Shown here: piece by piece, positions 54,538 through 59,152 of the stretch
Position numbering within the stretch: position 1 is the first letter of the stretch
How the letters are laid out: the number at the start of each line of letters is the position of its first letter
Origin: Methylophilaceae bacterium
GTDB taxonomy: Bacteria; Pseudomonadota; Gammaproteobacteria; Burkholderiales; Methylophilaceae
Assembly: GCA_947451235.1 (NCBI GenBank)
Contig: CANFZA010000003.1
Location: forward strand, 1 to 59,152
Direction of reading: 5' to 3'
Length of the DNA: 59,152 bases
Translations under genes and position numbers: made by a program
The notes under the pieces: generated by a model
The model's database searches: none
What the model saw: only the letters and a program-made list of their open reading frames with translations
What the model was told of the DNA's origin: nothing

Positions 54538-55758
54538 TTATTTTATCAAGACCGGCATTTTAGCCAATTGCTTCAAACCCATTTCTCGTAATAAAAACCG
54601 GTTGGGGTTAAGCAAGCCAGCAAGTTCATGGCTAATGGGTAGAGCGTCATTGCAAATCATACAAGCTAATAATTCTGCACATAAAGGCGCGCTACTAAAG
54701 CCTTTGCTACCATGGGCTATGTTGAGATAAAGGCCGGCAATTAGCGGCAAAGCCTCTGGGCTTGAGCTAGGGCGTGGTGGCGCAGATTTTAATTGTGCTG
54801 AATTCAAGACGCTACCAACTAAGGGAAAGTAATCTGGCGTGCTGCAACGGTACGATACGCGACCATTGCTGATGTTTTGATATAGATTTTGATATAAGCC
54901 TTCCGAGATATTTTTAAGGCTTTCTAAATTACTTAAATGATCTGCTTGTGTAACACTTAAATCAGCCACCTCTAAAGCACTAGTTTCGGCTGAAAAAGTA
55001 GCGCCTAGGCAATGTTCATCATTAACAACTGGGCTTAAATAACCATCGCTACAAACCACTTTTTTTAAATTTAAACTGAGTTCTGTCGCCGCTAATTGGC
55101 TAATTTGGCCACGAACTGCCTGCGTTTTAATGTGTGAACTTAGGCTGAATTTTTGTGCATCGTTCGCGTTAGCAGTAATGACTATATCTGCTTTTAATAT
55201 AGTTGAATCTAAAGAATAAATTTCAAAAATATCGTTATTTTTCATAATATTAATAGCATTATTTAATGTTCTTAATGAAATATTTTCATGTTGAATTAAT
55301 CGCTGGCAAAGCTGTTTTGGTTGCACCCAACCGGCCTTGGGGAAATACAGCGCCTCATGTGAAATGGTGATGCCTGCCAGTGCACTAGCTTCTTGCGAAG
55401 TGACTAATTTTAAAATATTTTCTGGATAGTTTTGCGTAGCTACTTTTTGTATGCGGGCTAATTCTCTAGCGTTAAACCCTAGTTGAAGCAAGCCACAATT
55501 TTGGTAATTTTGTGGGTCTAGGTTTAGTGATTCAAATAAAGCCAAACTATGCAAATAACCGGCAAACGCAAACTGGCTGGCGCTATCGTCGCCACTTAAA
55601 CGTGGGTACAACATGGCGACTGGATTACCTGAAGCTTCAGCGGCAATATCGGCATGGCGCTCCACTAATGTGACTTGAATGCCACGCTGTGCCAGTGCAT
55701 AAGCTGAGCTACAGCCAGCAATGCCAGCACCAATAATAATGGCGGTTTTAGGTGGCAT
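54538..55758 (-). CDS. mnmC: FAD-dependent cmnm5U34 oxidoreductase (MnmC C-terminal domain as a separate gene)
   Basis: Converts 5-carboxymethylaminomethyl-(2-thio)uridine-34 of tRNA to the aminomethyl form. It has 406 residues of the DAO family with the FAD-binding start TAIIIGAGIAGCSSAYALAQ, then EASGNPVAMLYPRLS and the C-terminal LYLNIAHGSKGFSSAPLCAE, all typical of MnmC. In E. coli this domain is fused to the methyltransferase; here the methyltransferase is the next gene upstream on the minus strand. The 63 bases between the two frames hold a palindromic repeat and three in-frame stops. Confidence 0.9.
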   Translation of the reverse strand: MPPKTAIIIGAGIAGCSSAYALAQRGIQVTLVERHADIAAEASGNPVAMLYPRLSGDDSASQFAFAGYLHSLALFESLNLDPQNYQNCGLLQLGFNARELARIQKVATQNYPENILKLVTSQEASALAGITISHEALYFPKAGWVQPKQLCQRLIQHENISLRTLNNAINIMKNNDIFEIYSLDSTILKADIVITANANDAQKFSLSSHIKTQAVRGQISQLAATELSLNLKKVVCSDGYLSPVVNDEHCLGATFSAETSALEVADLSVTQADHLSNLESLKNISEGLYQNLYQNISNGRVSYRCSTPDYFPLVGSVLNSAQLKSAPPRPSSSPEALPLIAGLYLNIAHGSKGFSSAPLCAELLACMICNDALPISHELAGLLNPNRFLLREMGLKQLAKMPVLIK

Positions 55759-55768
55759 AAGTCACTTT

Positions 55769-55788
55769 ATCCCGACTTTCGTCGGGAT
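55769..55788. repeat. Short palindromic repeat inside the mnmD/mnmC gap
   Basis: ATCCCGAC (55769-55776), TTTC, GTCGGGAT (55781-55788) is a perfect 8-bp inverted repeat. It resembles a small mobile or dispersed palindrome found in many proteobacterial genomes (GTCATCCCGACGAAAGTCGGGAT class). On the minus strand it lies between mnmD stop and mnmC start and could form a hairpin close to the mnmC ribosome binding site. Confidence 0.75.
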
Positions 55789-55821
55789 GACTGAGTTTAA
55801 TTTTTTTTGCTAAAAAATGAC

Positions 55822-56577
55822 TCATTTGTCGTGCAGAAATTGCCCAAACAACATTTCACGCTTTTTGCCGAAGCCTGCTTGTTTTTTAACTACAAAATCA
55901 TTGGCTATTAAGCCTCTGCGTACAGCGCCAGCGCTGGTGAAAGTGGCGAAAGTGGTTGTTAGATTGGATAGTCGCGCCATTTGTTCAAAGAGCGCTACTT
56001 GCCACATATCAGGGTTTTTAGCCGGTGAAAAGCCATCTAAAAACCAAGCGTCAATTGTTGTGCTGGCGTTGTTGAAATTGGCTAAATTCAATGACTTTAA
56101 ACCAGCCGTTGCGTCATCAATTATCAGCGTTAGCCGCACACGATTATCGAACAGCATAACGGTTTGAGTATTATTTATAGCACTTGTAGATAATAGCTGT
56201 GCATATTCAGCTAAAAATGGTGTGCTGAGTGCTTGTAACTCAGGCCATAACTGTAGAGCTTTGGTGAGATCAGCTAAATTTAACGGATATTTTTCTAGGC
56301 TAATAAAATGCAAAACAGCATCATTTGGTGCGCTTGCCAGCCAAAGCTTGACCGCGCATAAAAAGTTTAAGCCTGTACCAAAGCCAGTTTCGGCAATAGT
56401 GAAAGTTTTAGTGCTTAAATGTTGCCACCTAGCACTTAATTGGTTGCCTTGTAAAAACACATATTCTGTTTCTAGTAGGCCGTTATCGCTAGAAAAATAG
56501 ACATCTTGAAAGGCGTTGGCGTATGGCTGGCCTTGTCGCCACTCAATACTGCTTTTAGCTATGCTGCTTTCATCCAT
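55822..56577 (-). CDS. mnmD: tRNA 5-methylaminomethyl-2-thiouridine methyltransferase (MnmD)
   Basis: SAM-dependent methyltransferase that makes mnm5U34 from the aminomethyl precursor. It has 251 residues and equals the N-terminal domain of fused MnmC: SIEWRQGQPYANAFQDVYFS start, motif I AETGFGTGLNFL (about 62-73), SLEKYPL, WFLDGFSPAKNPDMW (catalytic/SAM region) and GAVRRGLIANDFVVKKQAGF. It ends with TGA and is followed, in the same reading frame, by the FAD domain gene. It starts ten bases after the yhcH stop. Confidence 0.92.
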   Translation of the reverse strand: MDESSIAKSSIEWRQGQPYANAFQDVYFSSDNGLLETEYVFLQGNQLSARWQHLSTKTFTIAETGFGTGLNFLCAVKLWLASAPNDAVLHFISLEKYPLNLADLTKALQLWPELQALSTPFLAEYAQLLSTSAINNTQTVMLFDNRVRLTLIIDDATAGLKSLNLANFNNASTTIDAWFLDGFSPAKNPDMWQVALFEQMARLSNLTTTFATFTSAGAVRRGLIANDFVVKKQAGFGKKREMLFGQFLHDK

Positions 56578-56587
56578 ACATTATTTA

Positions 56588-57046
56588 TTAATGGACTGCA
56601 TCCACGGCTATTTTGAAAACGATTTTATGAATTTCATGTGCTGACACCAAAGGCGCATGGGCATCTTCAGGAAAAAAGATACAGAATGCACCTGCCGGAG
56701 TAGGAATCCAAGAAGCTGGCGCATCATAAAAAAACTGAATATCTGCTGGCGCATAATAGTCTTCAACGGCTTGATGGCAATCAGCTAAGGGCTTCCAGCC
56801 CATGGTATCTACGCCAGATAGCACTAGTTGAATATCAATATATTTGCGATGGCATTCCAGTTGTGCTTCTGAACGTAAGCGACCGGACACGCGCTCTACA
56901 ATGGCAAATAAATCGTCACCAATAATAGTGTGCTTTCCAGAAGCCAATGCGGTTAAATCTGTGAGGCGAATGTAATCAAATACCGTTGCAAATAGCGGAT
57001 GCAAGCCTGCATAGCGCTCTGCGTTAACAATCGTATCTAATATCAT
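56588..57046 (-). CDS. YhcH/YjgK/YiaL-family protein (DUF386)
   Basis: 152-residue beta-jellyroll (cupin-like) protein. Recognisable are MILDTIVNAERYAGLHP, AQLECHRKYIDIQLVLSGVD and FCIFFPEDAHAP, which hold the conserved Glu/His of the family. Members are often linked to sugar or sialic-acid metabolism but the reaction is unclear. ATG 57046 is supported by GGAG inside the end of ycaO; the open frame extends upstream in that gene but is a shadow. The stop codon of ycaO lies only four bases before the start, so the two are co-translated. Confidence 0.88.
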   Translation of the reverse strand: MILDTIVNAERYAGLHPLFATVFDYIRLTDLTALASGKHTIIGDDLFAIVERVSGRLRSEAQLECHRKYIDIQLVLSGVDTMGWKPLADCHQAVEDYYAPADIQFFYDAPASWIPTPAGAFCIFFPEDAHAPLVSAHEIHKIVFKIAVDAVH

Positions 57047-57050
57047 TGGC

Positions 57051-58850
57051 TTATCTCCACACTTTTTTATAAGCGGCGACTTTTCTATAAGCGGCCAGCA
57101 GTTGCTGGTGCATTTTGCTGCCTTCCATATTGGCACCTAAATGGCATAGTCCAAAATACTGGTCGGTTTGATTCGTTAGGCGTAGCGCCTGTTGCAACGT
57201 TTCTGCGCCGTACATTAATTGTAGATTGGCGGTGTAAAGCTCAGCATCGCCTTCAGCCAATTCTTCTTTAATTTGTACTAAGTTTGCAATGCAGCGATAA
57301 ACTTTAGCACGGGCAGCATTTAGTTCGTTAAATTGCGCGATCCAAGCACAGCCATCTAAAATGTCGTCTGTACTGTTGCAAGCCAGTGCTGCCAGCGTTT
57401 TAAGCTCGCCTACGCGTAAATCTACCCACGTAGTGTTGGCATCTGCGCATAAGCCGATTAGCGTTGTTACTGGCAGTTCGTCGGCCAATTCTAAATCTAA
57501 TAAAGTTTCTAGTAGCGCTAAAGATTCTGTTTCAGTCAGTGTTGGTAATTTAATCGCGAAAGGGCGCACCAAATTGCCCACGGTGTTGTTTTCCCACTGC
57601 AATTCTTCTACCGGGTAAATTTCTGACATGCCAGGCACAAAAATGCGGCAGGCATACACGCCTAAATGCGTGAAGTCAGCGATATACATATCGTGACCGC
57701 TACCGTGTATGGTGTTCACGCACCAGTCGTAATCTTCTTGCGTGGTGGTGCCAAAGTTCCAGTCTACGAAGTCATAATCTGGCGTGCTGCGTAAAAAGTC
57801 CCAGCTAATCACGCCGCTAGAATCGACAAAATGAATTTCCAAGTTTTGTGAATCGGCGATTTCTTCCATATCAAAACCCGGTGCCACAAAGTTTTTCAGG
57901 TTATCAATCGCGCGGCCTTGAAGTAACTCGGTTAAGGCACGTTCTAGCGCCACTTCAAAGCGTGGATGAGCGCCAAAACTGGCAAAGCAACCTTGGTCTT
58001 CTGGGTGCAATAGTGTCACGTTCATGACTGGATATTGACCGCCTAAAGAAGCGTCTTTCACTAAAATACCGTAGCCCGCATCGCGTAAACCTTTAATGCC
58101 GGCGGCAATGCGCGGGAAACGATTAATCACCTCTTCTGGCACATCTGGCAGGCAAATGCCTTCGCGGATAATTTTGAATTTAATGTCGCGCTCAAAAATT
58201 TCGGCCAAAGCCTGCGTGCGCGCTTCCATCATGGTGTTGCCGGCAGACATGCCGTTGCTAACGTATAAATTACCGATTAAATTCACTGGAAATAACACGG
58301 TTTTATCATCACGTAAACGCGTGTAGGGAATGGCGCAAATGCCGCGTTCGGCATTGCCTGAGTTTAAATCTATCAGTTGACTGGCAAGCGCACCGCCTTC
58401 TGGGTTGTAGAATTTTTGCAATTCAGGCGTAAGTAACTCTTTTGGCCATTTTTCGCCTTTGCCTTTAAGTGGAAACCACTGCTCGTTCGGATAATGCACA
58501 AACGCTTCATTGGCAATGGTTTCGCCTAGATAAAAATGCGTCCAAAAATAATTAGTGCTTAAGCGCTCAAAATATTCGCCCAAAGCGCTGGCGCGAGCGG
58601 CCAATTGTGACGCGCCTTTGCCATTGGTAAATAAGCGCGTGCAATCTTTATCGATAACATGCACAGACCAAATGCCTTCAATTTCATTTAGCCAAGATTT
58701 TTCTTCCACATGAATACCAAGCGCTTCCAGCTTGCCTTGCAGCGTTGCGATAGACGATTCTAGCGAAGCATCTTTGCTAGGAATAAACGTGTCGATTAAG
58801 CCAGTTTTAGGCGCAACAAAGGTGTCTGAAGGATTTGTATGAGTGGTCAT
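57051..58850 (-). CDS. ycaO: YcaO-family protein (E. coli YcaO type)
   Basis: 599 residues, close to E. coli YcaO (about 586). The N-terminal YcaO ATP-binding domain (about 60-400) includes NGKGASQLAARASALGEYFE, MEARTQALAEIFERD and RFEVALERALTELLQGRA; a TPR/OsmC-like C-terminal extension (about 410-599) follows. In E. coli this type assists RimO in methylthiolating ribosomal protein S12. Other YcaO proteins make azolines, but no partner cyclodehydratase or precursor peptide lies here. It opens the ycaO-yhcH-mnmD-mnmC series. The ribosome binding site is weak. Confidence 0.9.
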   Translation of the reverse strand: MTTHTNPSDTFVAPKTGLIDTFIPSKDASLESSIATLQGKLEALGIHVEEKSWLNEIEGIWSVHVIDKDCTRLFTNGKGASQLAARASALGEYFERLSTNYFWTHFYLGETIANEAFVHYPNEQWFPLKGKGEKWPKELLTPELQKFYNPEGGALASQLIDLNSGNAERGICAIPYTRLRDDKTVLFPVNLIGNLYVSNGMSAGNTMMEARTQALAEIFERDIKFKIIREGICLPDVPEEVINRFPRIAAGIKGLRDAGYGILVKDASLGGQYPVMNVTLLHPEDQGCFASFGAHPRFEVALERALTELLQGRAIDNLKNFVAPGFDMEEIADSQNLEIHFVDSSGVISWDFLRSTPDYDFVDWNFGTTTQEDYDWCVNTIHGSGHDMYIADFTHLGVYACRIFVPGMSEIYPVEELQWENNTVGNLVRPFAIKLPTLTETESLALLETLLDLELADELPVTTLIGLCADANTTWVDLRVGELKTLAALACNSTDDILDGCAWIAQFNELNAARAKVYRCIANLVQIKEELAEGDAELYTANLQLMYGAETLQQALRLTNQTDQYFGLCHLGANMEGSKMHQQLLAAYRKVAAYKKVWR

Positions 58851-59030
58851 GTCGGTTTCTATGGCTAAAGCATTAAATGGAAAGGATGACAGAATATCAT
58901 GCGCTTATTAGAATGCAAAAAAAGCAGGGCAAAGTAGGGCGCTACTAAAGTTTTAATTTGTAAACACGCTAATACTTTAACGTTGCCCCACAAGCTTATT
59001 TTGACATCACTACATTTAACATTACTACAT

Positions 59031-59152
59031 TTAATTAAGTTCAGCTATATTTTCTAGACTTTCAAAAGCAACGTTAAGCGTATCCACCAGCTCACCCACT
59101 TTCACTGGTTTGGTAATATAGCGAAAGAAGCCCGCTTTTAGGCCTTTTTCTA
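59031..59152 (-). CDS. C-terminal end of a response-regulator receiver domain (partial)
   Basis: Forty residues to the right edge. The sequence EKGLKAGFFRYITKPVKVGE ends with the receiver-domain Lys-Pro motif (TKPVKVGELVDTL), the last conserved part of a CheY-like domain, then a short tail and TAA at 59031-59033. The phosphorylated Asp would lie outside the window. A hybrid histidine kinase or a single-domain regulator are both possible. It lies on the same strand as ycaO, 180 bases upstream. Confidence 0.8.
   Translation of the reverse strand, partial: EKGLKAGFFRYITKPVKVGELVDTLNVAFESLENIAELN

Noticed and set aside
57051-58850. YcaO as part of a ribosomal-peptide (azoline) biosynthesis cluster
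   Set aside because: No precursor peptide, E1-like partner, dehydrogenase or exporter is near; the length and C-terminal extension match the E. coli YcaO type.
1-59152. tRNA, rRNA, CRISPR arrays, transposases
   Set aside because: No T-loop/acceptor pattern, no regularly spaced repeats and no transposase motif was seen in any frame.

Overview
The window looks like a chromosomal segment of a betaproteobacterium of the family Methylophilaceae, most like Methylotenera. This is inferred from the AT-leaning DNA, the gene neighbourhoods (gloB-methyltransferase-rnhA-dnaQ; rne/rluC-HAD-Rieske-sppA; mutL-miaA) and the protein sequences. No methylotrophy marker lies in the window, so the genus is an inference. 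Most of the content is core chromosome. No tRNA, rRNA, CRISPR array, prophage or complete insertion sequence was seen.

Layout. 1-8.4 kb: housekeeping genes for glyoxalase II, RNase H, a DnaQ exonuclease, a lone rfbB, queD, rsgA with a small cytochrome c, an M48 protease and oligoribonuclease. 8.5-10.4 kb: glycogen synthase and a fluoride channel. 10.7-17.3 kb: RNase E, a roughly 700-base divergent spacer, then rluC-HAD phosphatase-Rieske-sppA. 17.3-28.2 kb: a storage-carbon block with PPK2, pgi and glgB on the minus strand, and glgC, a GH57 amylase, malQ and a ROK glucokinase on the plus strand. 28.4-31.4 kb: a PAS-PAS-GAF-PAS-GGDEF-EAL signalling gene cut in two by one in-frame TAG. 31.4-32.3 kb: a 0.9 kb gene-free stretch. 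32.3-38.6 kb: a sulfate-uptake cluster (YezD-like protein, OprO/P-type porin, Sbp, a molbindin, CysT, CysW, CysA). 38.8-48.8 kb: queG and tsaE with overlapping divergent start codons, amiC, a beta-CASP nuclease, a Suv3-like helicase, mutL, a YefM/YoeB-type toxin-antitoxin pair and miaA. 48.9-58.9 kb: dapC, an EamA transporter, then a minus-strand series ycaO-yhcH-mnmD-mnmC(FAD)-TPR/OGT-pilU. The right edge cuts a receiver domain.

How the genes fit together. GlgC, GlgA and GlgB build glycogen, while the GH57 enzyme, MalQ, glucokinase and Pgi can return it to hexose phosphate by hydrolysis; no glycogen phosphorylase is present here. RNA quality and modification is a recurring theme: RNase E, RluC, Orn, QueD/QueG, TsaE, MiaA, MnmD/MnmC, YcaO, a Suv3-like helicase and a beta-CASP nuclease.

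The points most worth a second look are the amber codon in the GGDEF-EAL gene; the toxin-antitoxin module inserted between mutL and miaA with a YefM-like operator; MnmC split in frame around a palindromic repeat; two REP-like inverted repeats sharing the same head sequence; the molbindin inside the sulfate operon; and the cytochrome c/rsgA junction, where one stop codon is followed at once by a TTG start in the same frame.
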